Below are positions 9,225-18,409 of a DNA stretch of 64,000 nt, piece after piece; the stretch's first letter is position 1, and each line of letters starts with the position of its first letter. The DNA lies in assembly GCA_047623555.1 (NCBI GenBank), contig JBLHMP010000003.1, forward strand, positions 1 through 64,000, written 5' to 3'. A program made the position numbers and the translations under genes. This DNA is from NORP181 sp047623555. Lineage in GTDB: Bacteria > Pseudomonadota > Alphaproteobacteria > Rhodobacterales > Rhodobacteraceae. Below the pieces are notes generated by a model that was not told the DNA's origin, searched no databases, and was given only the letters and a program-made list of their open reading frames with translations.

Positions 9225-9764
9225 ATGCCCGACCACCGCACTGTCCGTGAGTACATCCGCACCATTGTCGACTTTCCCCACAAAGGCATAATGTTCCGCG
9301 ATGTAACCACCCTGTTCGCCGATCCACGTGGGTTTCGCATGGCGATTGACCAGTTGTTGCACCCCTACGCCGGCATGCGCATCGACAAAGTTGTCGGCCT
9401 TGAGGCGCGCGGCTTTATCCTTGGCGGTGCCATTGCCCACCAACTTAGCGTCGGCTTTGTGCCGATCCGCAAAAAGGGCAAACTGCCCGGCGCCACACTC
9501 AGTCAGGATTACACGTTGGAATACGGTCAGGCGACCATGGAAATCCATGACGACGCCATCCAACCCGGCGAAGTCATTCTGATGGTCGATGATCTTCTGG
9601 CCACAGGGGGCACCGCCGCCGCCGGTATCAAACTGGTCGAACAACTGGGCGGTAAAATTATCAGCTGCGCCTTTGTCATCGACCTGCCCGATCTGGGCGG
9701 GCGTAAAGTGCTGGAAAACATGGCGATGGATGTGCATGCACTCTGTACATTTGAAGGCGATTAA
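9225..9764 (+). CDS. apt: Adenine phosphoribosyltransferase
   Basis: 179 residues, standard length. N-terminal IVDFPHKGIMFRDVTTLF is the Apt signature; GLEARGFILGGAIAH is the purine-side loop; VILMVDDLLATGGTAAAG (about residues 117-134) is the PRPP-binding motif. It converts adenine and PRPP to AMP in the cytoplasm and would recycle the adenine released by MtnP. Ribosome-binding site GCAGGAG. Intact. Confidence 0.95.
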   Translation: MPDHRTVREYIRTIVDFPHKGIMFRDVTTLFADPRGFRMAIDQLLHPYAGMRIDKVVGLEARGFILGGAIAHQLSVGFVPIRKKGKLPGATLSQDYTLEYGQATMEIHDDAIQPGEVILMVDDLLATGGTAAAGIKLVEQLGGKIISCAFVIDLPDLGGRKVLENMAMDVHALCTFEGD

Positions 9765-9823
9765 ACTCTTCTTTTGTTCCGGGCTTCTGCCCGTTCTGCG
9801 CCGGAGGCTAAAAGACCGCGCCG

Positions 9824-11239
9824 TCAGGCGCGCAGCACCGCACCAGGGTTCATGATACCATTCGGGTCAAGCACGCCCCTGATCGCCCGCATCACTTCAA
9901 GCCCAACCGGGTCACCATAACGTTCCAGATCGTCAACCTTCATACGGCCAATGCCATGCTCGGCGCTGACCGATCCGTCCATTTCGTTCACTAAATCATG
10001 CAGCGCTCGTTTGATTTCGCCGCCCTGCGGGCCATACTCTGACCGGTTGTGACCGATCAGTGGGAATATGTTGAAATGCAGGTTGCCGTCGCCAAGATGG
10101 CCAAAACAATTCACCCGAAACGTACCGATGCCAGCCACGACATCAGTCGCGCGCTCAATAAACTTTGGAATAAGGCTGATCGGGATCGACACGTCATGGC
10201 TGGCCACGGATCCAATCCGCCGATTGGCCTCAGGGATTTGTTCGCGCACATTCCAAAATTCGGCGCGCTGCGCCTGCGACTGTGCAATCAGCCCATCGCT
10301 GACGATTTCGGCCTCAAGGGCCACCTCAAAAAAATCAGCGAGCGCCTCTTCTGGCTCTAAGCCTTTGGCCAGCCCAACCTCAATCAACACATACCAATGC
10401 GGGCGCTCACCAAACTGTTGGCGCACCTGCGGCATGGTTTCCGTCAAAAATGCCAGCCCCTGCCCATCAATCAATTCAAACGCGCTGATCCCGTCGCCGA
10501 TCTGCGCCCTTGCCAGCCCCAACAAATCCAGCGCCGCCTGTGGTGACGGCACCACCATCAGCGCCGTGCCAGTGGCCGCCGGGATCGGTGCGAGCTTTAG
10601 CGAGGCCGCGGTGATAATCCCCAACGTCCCCTCGGCCCCAATCAGCAGGTTTTTCAAATCATAACCGGTGTTGTCTTTGCGCAATCGCGACAGCCCATTC
10701 CATATCCGGCCGTCCGGCAATACCGCCTCAAGACCCAGACATAAATCGCGCGTATTGCCATAACGCAGCACATTCACCCCACCCGCGTTGGTCGACAGAT
10801 TGCCACCAATCCGCGCCGAACCCTCTGAGGCCAGCGATAGCGGAAACAGCCGGTTGTGATCCAACGCCGCCGCCTGAACATCCGCCAGTATCGCCCCCGC
10901 CTCGACCACCATTATGTTTTCTTCGGCATAAACCGCACGGATGGCCGACATCCGTTCCAGCGATATAATCAATGGCAATGGCCCATCCGGGGCGACCTGC
11001 CCGCCCACCAATCCGGTGCCACCGCCGTAGGGAATAACCCCAACCCGCGCCGCATTTGCAGCCCGGACCAGTGCCGCCACATCATCGACGTTGCGTGGCA
11101 ACGCCAAAAGCCCGGCTTGTCCGGCATAAAGCCCGCGCGGCTCTTCCAGATAGCGCGGCTCAACCGGGCGCAAAACATCCGTATTTACAATATCGCGCAG
11201 CTGCGCGGCGAAAAGATCGTCGGCGGGAATCAAAGTCAT
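9824..11239 (-). CDS. FAD-linked 2-hydroxyacid dehydrogenase (GlcD / D-2-hydroxyglutarate dehydrogenase type)
   Basis: 471 residues. An FAD_binding_4 domain (about 40-180) holds IPYGGGTGLVGGQ and GGNLSTNAGGVNVLRYGN; the C-terminal FAD-oxidase domain ends with SAEHGIGRMK and a metal/substrate-type HLGDGNLHFN. Such enzymes oxidise D-lactate, glycolate or D-2-hydroxyglutarate and pass electrons to quinone or a flavoprotein. No partner glcE/glcF or iron-sulfur gene is next to it, so a stand-alone enzyme of the Dld/D2HGDH kind is favoured. It converges with apt. Confidence 0.88.
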   Translation of the reverse strand: MTLIPADDLFAAQLRDIVNTDVLRPVEPRYLEEPRGLYAGQAGLLALPRNVDDVAALVRAANAARVGVIPYGGGTGLVGGQVAPDGPLPLIISLERMSAIRAVYAEENIMVVEAGAILADVQAAALDHNRLFPLSLASEGSARIGGNLSTNAGGVNVLRYGNTRDLCLGLEAVLPDGRIWNGLSRLRKDNTGYDLKNLLIGAEGTLGIITAASLKLAPIPAATGTALMVVPSPQAALDLLGLARAQIGDGISAFELIDGQGLAFLTETMPQVRQQFGERPHWYVLIEVGLAKGLEPEEALADFFEVALEAEIVSDGLIAQSQAQRAEFWNVREQIPEANRRIGSVASHDVSIPISLIPKFIERATDVVAGIGTFRVNCFGHLGDGNLHFNIFPLIGHNRSEYGPQGGEIKRALHDLVNEMDGSVSAEHGIGRMKVDDLERYGDPVGLEVMRAIRGVLDPNGIMNPGAVLRA

Positions 11240-11369
11240 GCCATTTCATGACCCACAGACCAGGGCTAACGCAAGCCAGATCATACCGTATCAATCAACA
11301 AACGTGGTTGCAGCAGCACCGGGCACCGGATCATTTCAGACGGCTCTGTAAAAATACGCCCCAGATGTT

Positions 11370-12392
11370 TTATCTGCCGGTCAGCGCCGAAACCGCCAAA
11401 GCCCCGCGCGTCAGTAATTGGGCGTATGTGGCGTGGTCAATGTTGGCGCCGCAAATCAGCACGCCAATCCGCTTGCCCATAAGTCGCGCCCGTAGCGGCC
11501 CAAACGCAGCCGCCAGCGCCGCCCCAGCGGCGGGTTCAACCGCAAGTTTGCAATGTTCTTGCGCGATCACCATTCCGGCGCAAATCTGGTCATCTGAAAT
11601 CGTCACGATGTCATCGACATAACGCTGAACCACCGAGAAGCTAAAAGGCAATGCCATTGGCGGCGCCAGGCTGTCGGCGATGGTATCAAGCCTATCAAGC
11701 GTCACCGGCGCACCTTGCGCCAGACTGCGCGACATAGAATCCGCCCCCTGTGGTTCCACCCCGTAAACCGCACAATCTGGATTGATCAGTTTGATGGCGG
11801 ACGCCACGCCGCTGATCAGGCCGCCACCGCCCACGGACACGATGACGGCATCCAGATCAGGTACCGATTGCATCATTTCCACGCCAACCCCGGCGGACCC
11901 GAGCGTGGTATTGATGCCCTCAAACGGATGAATAAATGTGCGGCCCTCGTCGCGGGCCAGTCGCTGGGCCTCGCCAATAACCGCCACGCCACCGTCCATG
12001 ATGATCAGCTCTGCCCCCTCGGCCTTGGCCATTGCCACGCGAAACGGATTGGCCGCGCTTTGCATCACGACCTTGGCATGAGCCCCAACATGCCGCGCCG
12101 CCCAAGCCGCTGCAATGGCGTGGTTTCCCGCACTTGCAGCGGTGATACCCTTGGCCAGATCGGCCTGCGAAATGGTGCGGGCCACAGACAGCGCGCCGCG
12201 CGCCTTAAACGTTCCAGTATGCTGAAAACATTCAAGTTTCAGGTAAAATTCGCCGCCAAATGTATCATCCATCAACCGCGATGAGGCCCGTACCATTGGC
12301 GTCTGCACGATTGCGTCGGATAATTCAGCGTACCGGGCGCGCACGGCTTGTAGGGTCAGGTTGGACAGATCGTCGGCAGGTTTCTCAGTCAT
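11370..12392 (-). CDS. PLP-dependent threonine/serine dehydratase family (fold type II)
   Basis: 340 residues. Lys63 in QHTGTFKARGA is the PLP Schiff-base lysine; SAGNHAIAAAWAARHVG binds substrate carboxylate; VSVGGGGLISG (about 185-195) is the phosphate-binding glycine loop. No ACT domain, so it resembles catabolic threonine dehydratase, serine racemase or the EutB-type hydroxyectoine dehydratase rather than IlvA. It is divergent from another fold-II PLP enzyme, with 138 bp between starts, suggesting shared control and linked amino-acid catabolism. Exact substrate not readable. Confidence 0.85.
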   Translation of the reverse strand: MTEKPADDLSNLTLQAVRARYAELSDAIVQTPMVRASSRLMDDTFGGEFYLKLECFQHTGTFKARGALSVARTISQADLAKGITAASAGNHAIAAAWAARHVGAHAKVVMQSAANPFRVAMAKAEGAELIIMDGGVAVIGEAQRLARDEGRTFIHPFEGINTTLGSAGVGVEMMQSVPDLDAVIVSVGGGGLISGVASAIKLINPDCAVYGVEPQGADSMSRSLAQGAPVTLDRLDTIADSLAPPMALPFSFSVVQRYVDDIVTISDDQICAGMVIAQEHCKLAVEPAAGAALAAAFGPLRARLMGKRIGVLICGANIDHATYAQLLTRGALAVSALTGR

Positions 12393-12530
12393 AACGGTTC
12401 CTGTATTTTGTCACTGTTACTGAGCCGCTCCGCGCCCAAACTGTCAACAGAACTCTGCCCGCTTGGCAGCGATTAATTATTGTGTAAAAATGCCAAACAT
12501 TCGCCCAAACTTTAACGGTAGCCATCCAAA

Positions 12531-13535
12531 ATGACAGACATGCCAACATTTGATCCATCGCGTCCCTTGGCCCTGCTCAAGGCCTGCCCGATTTATACGC
12601 CGACGCCATTGATTGCGGCACAAATCCAAAACCGCCAGGTTTTGATCAAAGACGAAAGCCGCAGAATGGGCCTTGGCGCGTTCAAGGCATTGGGCGGGGT
12701 TTACGCGGTTGCCCGATTGATTGAACAGGCCTTTGGCGCGCCCATCGTAGCGGCGGATTTCCTAACAGAGCCGGTGCGCAACGTCGCCAAAACCCTGACG
12801 TTTATTTGCGCCAGTGCCGGTAATCATGGCATGGCCGTTGCCGCCGGGGCGGCATTGTTTGGCGCCCGCGCGCGGGTGCATCTGGCCGCGCCTGTGCCCG
12901 AAGAATTCGCCAGCCGCCTGCGCGCCAAAGGCGCCGAAGTCGTGCGCTCTGGTGAGACTTATGAGGCCAGCATCGTGGTCGCGATTGCCGATGCCGATCA
13001 AAGCGGCGGCATTCATCTGGCCGACGGTTCATGGCCCGGCTACACCCAAGCGCCACAATTTGTCATGGAGGGTTACACCGTCATGGCCGAAGAAATGCGC
13101 GCCACGTTTGAGGCAAGCGGTGCATGGCCAAGTCAGGTTTACCTGCAGGCCGGTGTCGGTGGATTGGCCGCCGCCATCGCCTATATGATCCGGCAGAATT
13201 GGCAGGAGCAGCCCGAGATTATTATCGTCGAACCCGAGGCCGCGCCCTGTATCGCCCAAAGTGTCGCCGCCGGAAAACTGGTCACTGTCAGCGGTCAGGT
13301 TTCGGACATGGGACGACTGGATTGTAAAGACGCGTCGATGCTGGCGTTTGAGGTTCTGCGCGAAACGGCAGACCGGTTTGTGACGATCTCCGAAGCTCAG
13401 GCGCATTCAGCTGTTGTTGCGGCCAAAAACGCCGGGTTTTCAACGACGCCATCCGGGGCCGCAGGGCTAGCGGTGGCATTGGACGAAACATCAGATCGAC
13501 CGCTGGTCATCCTGTCGGAAACGGCACTGGCCTAG
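12531..13535 (+). CDS. PLP-dependent lyase, diaminopropionate ammonia-lyase-like
   Basis: 334 residues, shorter than the ~400 of Escherichia coli YgeX. KDESRRMGLGAFKALGGVYA, with Lys52 as the PLP lysine, is the diaminopropionate ammonia-lyase form of the motif; SAGNHGMAVAAGAALFGA and QAGVGGLAAAIAYMIR (glycine loop) follow. The family eliminates ammonia from 2,3-diaminopropionate to pyruvate; the family call is firm but substrate is inferred. Divergently transcribed from the dehydratase at 11370-12392. No strong Shine-Dalgarno before ATG 12531; a second ATG at 12540 is possible. Confidence 0.78.
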   Translation: MTDMPTFDPSRPLALLKACPIYTPTPLIAAQIQNRQVLIKDESRRMGLGAFKALGGVYAVARLIEQAFGAPIVAADFLTEPVRNVAKTLTFICASAGNHGMAVAAGAALFGARARVHLAAPVPEEFASRLRAKGAEVVRSGETYEASIVVAIADADQSGGIHLADGSWPGYTQAPQFVMEGYTVMAEEMRATFEASGAWPSQVYLQAGVGGLAAAIAYMIRQNWQEQPEIIIVEPEAAPCIAQSVAAGKLVTVSGQVSDMGRLDCKDASMLAFEVLRETADRFVTISEAQAHSAVVAAKNAGFSTTPSGAAGLAVALDETSDRPLVILSETALA

Positions 13536-13541
13536 GGGCAA

Positions 13542-14126
13542 TTAACCGGCGTCGGTTTTGCCGCGCCGGTCGCTGCGTAGGGCCGAATACAGAACATGCG
13601 TGCGCCAGCGCCCGTCTATTTGCAGATAGGACTGGGCAACGCCTTCGTATTTGAACCCGGACTTTTCCAGCAACCCGCGCGAGGCGGCGTTTTCCGGCAG
13701 GCAGGCGGCCTCGATCCGGCTTAGATCAAGCTGTGTGAACGCATGGTGCAGCACCGCGCCGATGGCTTCGCGCATATAGCCTTGCCGCGCAAAGGCCTCG
13801 CCAGTCCAATAGCCGAGCGTTCCGGCCTGCGATGGCCCACGGCGAATATTGTCCAACGTGATCGCACCCAGCAAGGCCTGATCGGTGCGACGAAACAGGA
13901 ACAAAGGCACCGCCGCGCCATTGGAAATGGATCGCTGTGCCCAATACACCCGGTTGGTAAACGCCTTGCGACTTAGGTGATCATTGGCCCAGATCGGCTC
14001 CCATTGGGTCAGGTAATCCTGACTGGCAAGCCGCAACGCAGCCCAAGTGCGAAAATCGGCATGACCCGGCGGCCGCAAAGTCAGCCGCTGGGTCTCGATC
14101 TTCAGTTTACGTCTGGTTAGCAGCAT
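13542..14126 (-). CDS. GNAT N-acetyltransferase, RimJ/RimL type
   Basis: 194 residues from ATG 14126; longer readings run into the M16 peptidase and are artefacts. The opening ETQRLTLRPPGHADF and TLGYWTGEAFARQGYMREAI (acetyl-CoA pyrophosphate loop) with PENAASRGLLEKSGFKYEG are typical of RimJ/RimL enzymes that acetylate N-termini or small molecules. It lies 10 bp downstream of the peptidase gene and is probably the last gene of a surf1-thrC-M16-GNAT transcript. It converges with the lyase gene, 6 bp apart. Confidence 0.88.
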   Translation of the reverse strand: MLLTRRKLKIETQRLTLRPPGHADFRTWAALRLASQDYLTQWEPIWANDHLSRKAFTNRVYWAQRSISNGAAVPLFLFRRTDQALLGAITLDNIRRGPSQAGTLGYWTGEAFARQGYMREAIGAVLHHAFTQLDLSRIEAACLPENAASRGLLEKSGFKYEGVAQSYLQIDGRWRTHVLYSALRSDRRGKTDAG

Positions 14127-14136
14127 CTTGTTTCGA

Positions 14137-15399
14137 TCAGGCGGCGCGCCTCTCCTGCAGTTCGGCCAACGATGGCGCATCCTCAATCGGGCCATAAAGC
14201 GCCAGCGCCGCAGGGGCGGTTGCCGCAATGGTTTCGGCAAAATCACGCACGGCACTGGTGGTAACCGCATCAATGCGCGCGATTGTGTCCTCAAGCGGCG
14301 GAACGTCATCCCAAATTTGCACCAGTCGCGCCAGCCGTTCGGCGCGGTTTGACGGGCTCTCCAGCCCCATCAACATGCCGGCCTTCATCTGGGCGCGGGC
14401 GCGGGCGACCTCTTCGGGGTTCATGTCGCTGGCGGCACGTTTCATTTCATCAATGGTGATGTTGGCCAATTCACCGATCTGATCGGCACTGGTGCCGGCA
14501 TAGACCGTGGTCATGCCGGTGTCAGAATAGGCGCCGGCCTGCGCGAAAATGGTATAACACAGCCCGCGCGATTCACGCACCTCTTGGAACAGTCGGCTGG
14601 ACATGCCGCCGCCCAGAACACTGGCATATATCTGCGCGATATAGATCGCATCATCGCGATAGCCCGGGCTTTCCATCGCCAGTGCAAAATGCGCCTGTTC
14701 CAGCGTTTTGGTTTTACGCATTTCGCCGCCAACAAAGCGGGCGGGCAGAACTTTTCCGATAGGTTTGGCTTTGAGATGACCAAACAAGGCCTCAGCCGTG
14801 CGCACCAATACATCATGATCCACCGCCCCAGCGGCCGACAGAATCATCTGACCCGGGCCATAATGTTCGCCAACAAAATCCGACAAATCATCGCGTGAAA
14901 ACGAACTGACCCGTTCGGTTGGCCCCAAAATAGTGCGCCCCAACGGTTGATCGCGATAGCTTTCTTCCTGCAGCCAGTCGAAAATCACATCGTCCGGCGT
15001 GTCATGCGCCTGACCGATTTCCTGCAAAATCACCCCACGCTCAACCTCAATTTCGGCGGGGTCAAACACCGGGTTCAGCACGATATCCGAAATAACATCT
15101 ATCGCCAGCGGCACGTCATTTTCCAGAACCCGCGCGTAATAGGCGGTGACTTCGCGACTGGTATAGGCGTTGATATAGCCGCCCACATCCTCGATCGCCT
15201 CGGCGATCTGCAGCGCACTGCGGGTTTTGGTGCCCTTAAACGCCATATGCTCAAGAAAATGGGCAATGCCGTTTTGCTCGATGCGTTCGTGGCGGCCACC
15301 GGCGCCGATCCAGATGCCGATGGCGGCAGATTTCAGTCCGGGCATGTTCTCGCTGACGATGCGAAAGCCATTGGCCAGTTGATGTTGTTGTACTGTCAC
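14137..15399 (-). CDS. M16-family zinc metallopeptidase (processing-peptidase-like)
   Basis: 420 residues. The inverted zinc motif HFLEH (His47, Glu50, His51) lies in NGIAHFLEHMAFKGT, with a downstream glutamate in VERGVILQEI serving as third ligand. N-terminal peptidase M16 domain, then the inactive C-terminal M16 domain. Homologues of mitochondrial processing peptidase beta; the bacterial substrate is unknown. Its ATG overlaps the thrC stop by four bases (ATGA), a coupling common in this group of bacteria. Confidence 0.9.
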   Translation of the reverse strand: MTVQQHQLANGFRIVSENMPGLKSAAIGIWIGAGGRHERIEQNGIAHFLEHMAFKGTKTRSALQIAEAIEDVGGYINAYTSREVTAYYARVLENDVPLAIDVISDIVLNPVFDPAEIEVERGVILQEIGQAHDTPDDVIFDWLQEESYRDQPLGRTILGPTERVSSFSRDDLSDFVGEHYGPGQMILSAAGAVDHDVLVRTAEALFGHLKAKPIGKVLPARFVGGEMRKTKTLEQAHFALAMESPGYRDDAIYIAQIYASVLGGGMSSRLFQEVRESRGLCYTIFAQAGAYSDTGMTTVYAGTSADQIGELANITIDEMKRAASDMNPEEVARARAQMKAGMLMGLESPSNRAERLARLVQIWDDVPPLEDTIARIDAVTTSAVRDFAETIAATAPAALALYGPIEDAPSLAELQERRAA

Positions 15400-16784
15400 T
15401 TGGCGGTATGCCCTTTGATATGAGACTCAATCGCTGCCAGATCACACGCAATCCGGGTCAGCCGTTCCGGTCTGTCATATAGATCAGACATGCGCGGGGG
15501 AAGGGGCGGAAACACACCTGTTGCATCCTCGACAGCCACCGGGAATTTCGCCGGGTGCGCTGTGGCCAGCGTGATCATCGGCACCGACGCATCGCGCATA
15601 TCCTGCGCCACTTTGACTGCGACGGCAGAATGCGGACACAGAAGTTCGCCGCTGGATTTCAGCGTTGCCAAAATACTGGCGGTGGTTTGCTCTTCAGAGA
15701 CACTATCTGAGGCAAAGTTTTCCTGCAAGACCTGCAAAGCGCCCTGGCTGACGGTAAAGCCGCCGTTTTTCAGCTCGTCCATCAACTGGGTCACGGCTTT
15801 GCCATCGCGCCCGTAGGCATCAAACAACACCCGCTCAAAGTTTGAGCTGACCTGAATGTCCATCGACGGGCTAATCGACGGCTGTACTTTGCCGATGTGA
15901 TAGCCCTGCCCACTGATACAGCGGTGCAGAATGTCGTTGTGGTTGGTGGCAACAACCAACTGCTCAATCGGCAGGCCCATGCGACGGGCAATGTAGCCCG
16001 CGAAAACGTCACCGAAATTGCCGCTGGGCACAGTGAAACTAACCGGCCGATGCGGCGCGCCTAGCGATACCGCCGAGGTAAAGTAATACACCACCTGCGC
16101 CAGCACCCGGCCCCAGTTGATCGAATTGACGCCAGCCATTTTGACGGTGTCGCGGAATTCAAAGTCGTTGAACATGTCCTTGAGCAGCGCCTGGCAATCA
16201 TCAAAATCACCATCCACCGCCAAAGCATGCACGTTGGATTCGGTGGGTGTGGTCATCTGGCGGCGCTGTACTTCGGAGACGCGGCCATGTGGGTACATGA
16301 TAAAGACGTCAACATTGTCCAAGCCGCGAAAGGCCTCGATCGCCGCCGATCCGGTGTCGCCAGAGGTCGCCCCGATGATGGTCACCCGTTCACCACGACG
16401 CCCGAGTGCATCCTGAAACAACTGACCGATAAGCTGCATGGCAAAATCTTTGAACGCCAGCGTTGGACCGTGAAACAGCTCTAACAGGAAATGGTTGTTA
16501 TCCAGCTGCACCAATGGCGCACGGGCGGCGTGGTCAAAACCGCCATAGGCGCGTTTGATGATGTCGCGAAATCCGTCATCGCTAAAGGTGTCGCCGATGA
16601 ACGGGCGCATAACGCGATAGGCGATTTCCTCATAGCTTAGGCCGGACATGGCGGCGATGTCGGCGTGGCTTAGTTGTGGAATGGAATCCGGGACATAAAG
16701 ACCGCCGTCACGGGCCAGCCCGGTCAGCATGGCGTCTTCAAAATTCAGCGCGGGGGCGTTGCCGCGGGTTGAGATGTATTTCAT
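15396..16784 (-). CDS. thrC: Threonine synthase
   Basis: 462 residues from ATG 16784 (MKYISTRGNAPALNFEDAML). The PLP lysine is Lys112 in HGPTLAFKDFAMQ; GATSGDTGSAAIEAF binds cofactor phosphate; VPSGNFGDVFAGYIARRMGLP is the conserved nucleotide-fold segment. It converts O-phosphohomoserine to threonine in the cytoplasm. The long (ThrC type 2) form is usual for this group. Its start overlaps the SURF1 stop (ATGA), and its end overlaps the M16 start, so all three should be co-translated. Confidence 0.95.
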   Translation of the reverse strand: MKYISTRGNAPALNFEDAMLTGLARDGGLYVPDSIPQLSHADIAAMSGLSYEEIAYRVMRPFIGDTFSDDGFRDIIKRAYGGFDHAARAPLVQLDNNHFLLELFHGPTLAFKDFAMQLIGQLFQDALGRRGERVTIIGATSGDTGSAAIEAFRGLDNVDVFIMYPHGRVSEVQRRQMTTPTESNVHALAVDGDFDDCQALLKDMFNDFEFRDTVKMAGVNSINWGRVLAQVVYYFTSAVSLGAPHRPVSFTVPSGNFGDVFAGYIARRMGLPIEQLVVATNHNDILHRCISGQGYHIGKVQPSISPSMDIQVSSNFERVLFDAYGRDGKAVTQLMDELKNGGFTVSQGALQVLQENFASDSVSEEQTTASILATLKSSGELLCPHSAVAVKVAQDMRDASVPMITLATAHPAKFPVAVEDATGVFPPLPPRMSDLYDRPERLTRIACDLAAIESHIKGHTAK

Positions 16785-17470
16785 GTCTCTTGGCCTTTGG
16801 GTCGGGTGGATTGAGCGGACGCGCGGGTGCGCCACATAAAGTAGGCAGTCATAGCGGCCCAGATCAGGGCAAGCGAAAACCAGGTGATCGCATAGTTCAG
16901 ATGATCGTTTGGTATGCGGCTGGTGTCGACGGGTAATGGTATAATTTTTTCGTCAGTTTTGGTCACTGAAATCAACAGGATTGGTAATGTGTCCAATGCG
17001 GCGGCCATCGCGGGCACATCGCGGGCAAACCATGTCTCAGCATCCGGCTCAGGGGTGTATTTGTCGATTTCCTGCGGCCAGTGCAGATTGCCAGTGATCG
17101 TCGCCGGGCCAATGCTGCGGTCGGCGGATCTATTTACGGCTTTGGCAAAGCCGCGATCCAGCAGGATGCGACGGCCATCGTTGGTTAGAAACGGCGCGAT
17201 AATGCGATACCCGGCGCCGACCTGTTTCAGCGATACCAGCACGTGCAACTCGCCCGGCTCAATGGTTCCGGTAACTGAAACTGGCAGGTATTTGTCGGAC
17301 TGCGGGTCAGGCTCGGCAGGCAGGGCCACTGGATCGGCACCTATCTGTGCTTCGATCTCGGCAATGACGCCCTGTTTCCACGTCAGTCGCTGCACCTGCC
17401 AAAGCCCCAGAGACAGCAGCACTGCGGTGCCCGCGATGCCAAAGATTATCAGGAAGAGAACGCGGCGCAT
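16781..17470 (-). CDS. SURF1-family cytochrome oxidase assembly protein
   Basis: 229 residues from ATG 17470. Two membrane segments bracket a periplasmic domain: N-terminal VLFLIIFGIAGTAVLLSLGLWQVQRL and C-terminal YAITWFSLALIWAAMTAYFMW, with the signature LLDRGFAK near the middle. SURF1 proteins help insert haem a into subunit I of aa3 oxidase. It follows ctaE, separated by a strong stem-loop, and overlaps thrC. Upstream TTG (17491) rejected as a start. Confidence 0.92.
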   Translation of the reverse strand: MRRVLFLIIFGIAGTAVLLSLGLWQVQRLTWKQGVIAEIEAQIGADPVALPAEPDPQSDKYLPVSVTGTIEPGELHVLVSLKQVGAGYRIIAPFLTNDGRRILLDRGFAKAVNRSADRSIGPATITGNLHWPQEIDKYTPEPDAETWFARDVPAMAAALDTLPILLISVTKTDEKIIPLPVDTSRIPNDHLNYAITWFSLALIWAAMTAYFMWRTRASAQSTRPKGQET

Positions 17471-17491
17471 AAGGGGCGGACCTTTGACCAA

Positions 17492-17523
17492 AAGGAAAAG
17501 CGCGCAAGAGTGTTGCGCGCTTT
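17492..17523 (-). terminator. Rho-independent terminator downstream of ctaE
   Basis: Stem AAAGCGCGCAA (17497-17507) pairs perfectly with TTGCGCGCTTT (17513-17523) around a five-base loop. On the minus strand the stem is followed by TTTTCCTTTT. It lies between ctaE and surf1, so surf1-thrC would depend on read-through or its own promoter. Confidence 0.8.
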
Positions 17524-17537
17524 GCTTGATACAATTT

Positions 17538-17561
17538 GTTTGCGGTTTTTCAACCGCAAAC
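17538..17561. repeat. Stem-loop after ctaE
   Basis: GTTTGCGGTT and AACCGCAAAC are perfect inverted arms with a TTTC loop, 14 bp beyond the ctaE stop and directly before the terminator stem. Probably part of a double 3'-end structure. Confidence 0.6.
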
Positions 17562-17575
17562 GTTCGGGCAATGGA

Positions 17576-18385
17576 TCAAGCCGGTGCGCCCCAGAGGTAA
17601 ACGGCAAAGAACAGGAACAGCCAAACCACGTCAACAAAGTGCCAATACCATGCTGCGGCTTCAAACCCGACGTGTTGACCGGGTGTAAAGTCACCTTTGA
17701 TCGCACGGATCAGACAGACCCCGAGAAAGATCGTCCCGATAAGAACGTGAAAGCCGTGGAAGCCTGTGGCCATGAAGAAGTTGGAATAATAGACGTCCTG
17801 ACCAAAGGTCCAGCCATCATGCAGCAGTAATTCAACATACTCAAAGGCCTGCAGTCCGGTAAATGCCACACCCAGAACGATCGAGAGCGCCAAACCCTGG
17901 ATCAGTGCTTTGCGGTTATTACCATGGACCAGTTCATGGTGCGCCCATGTTACAGCACAGCCCGACAACAGCAAAACCAGCGTGTTCATCAACGGCAGGT
18001 GCAGCGCGTCAACCGGGTGAATGTCTGGCGGAATATAAGTTGAGCCGACATAGTCCTGCATCGGATAGATCGCGTGTTTAAAGAACGACCAGAACCATGC
18101 AGCAAAGAACATTACCTCAGAGGTAATGAACAGGATAAACCCATAACGCAGGCCGATACGGACAACTTCGGTGTGGTCGCCTTGGTTGCCTTCGGTCACA
18201 ACTTCGGACCACCATGCGTACATGGTGTACAACACGCCAGCCAAGCCGATCAGGCAAACATAGGCTGTGCTGCCGTGCATCCACAGCACTGCGCCAAGCA
18301 GCATAACAAACCCCGAAACTGCACCAACAAATGGGTGAATGGATGGGGCTAGAATGTGGTAATCGTGGTTCTTCTCATGCGCCAT
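17576..18385 (-). CDS. ctaE: Cytochrome c oxidase subunit III (aa3 type)
   Basis: 269 residues with seven predicted membrane segments. HDYHILAPSIHPFVGAVSGF, HTEVVRIGLRYGFILFITSEVMFF, the conserved LLLSGCAVTWAHHELVHGN and C-terminal HGFHVLIGTIFLGVCLIR plus YWHFVDVVWLFLFFAVY are canonical for subunit III. Structural subunit of the inner-membrane aa3 oxidase. Last gene of the ctaC-ctaB-ctaG-ctaE group; subunit I (ctaD) is not in the window. Confidence 0.96.
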   Translation of the reverse strand: MAHEKNHDYHILAPSIHPFVGAVSGFVMLLGAVLWMHGSTAYVCLIGLAGVLYTMYAWWSEVVTEGNQGDHTEVVRIGLRYGFILFITSEVMFFAAWFWSFFKHAIYPMQDYVGSTYIPPDIHPVDALHLPLMNTLVLLLSGCAVTWAHHELVHGNNRKALIQGLALSIVLGVAFTGLQAFEYVELLLHDGWTFGQDVYYSNFFMATGFHGFHVLIGTIFLGVCLIRAIKGDFTPGQHVGFEAAAWYWHFVDVVWLFLFFAVYLWGAPA

Positions 18386-18409
18386 TTCAGCGTCCCTCTG
18401 CCTGTTGGC

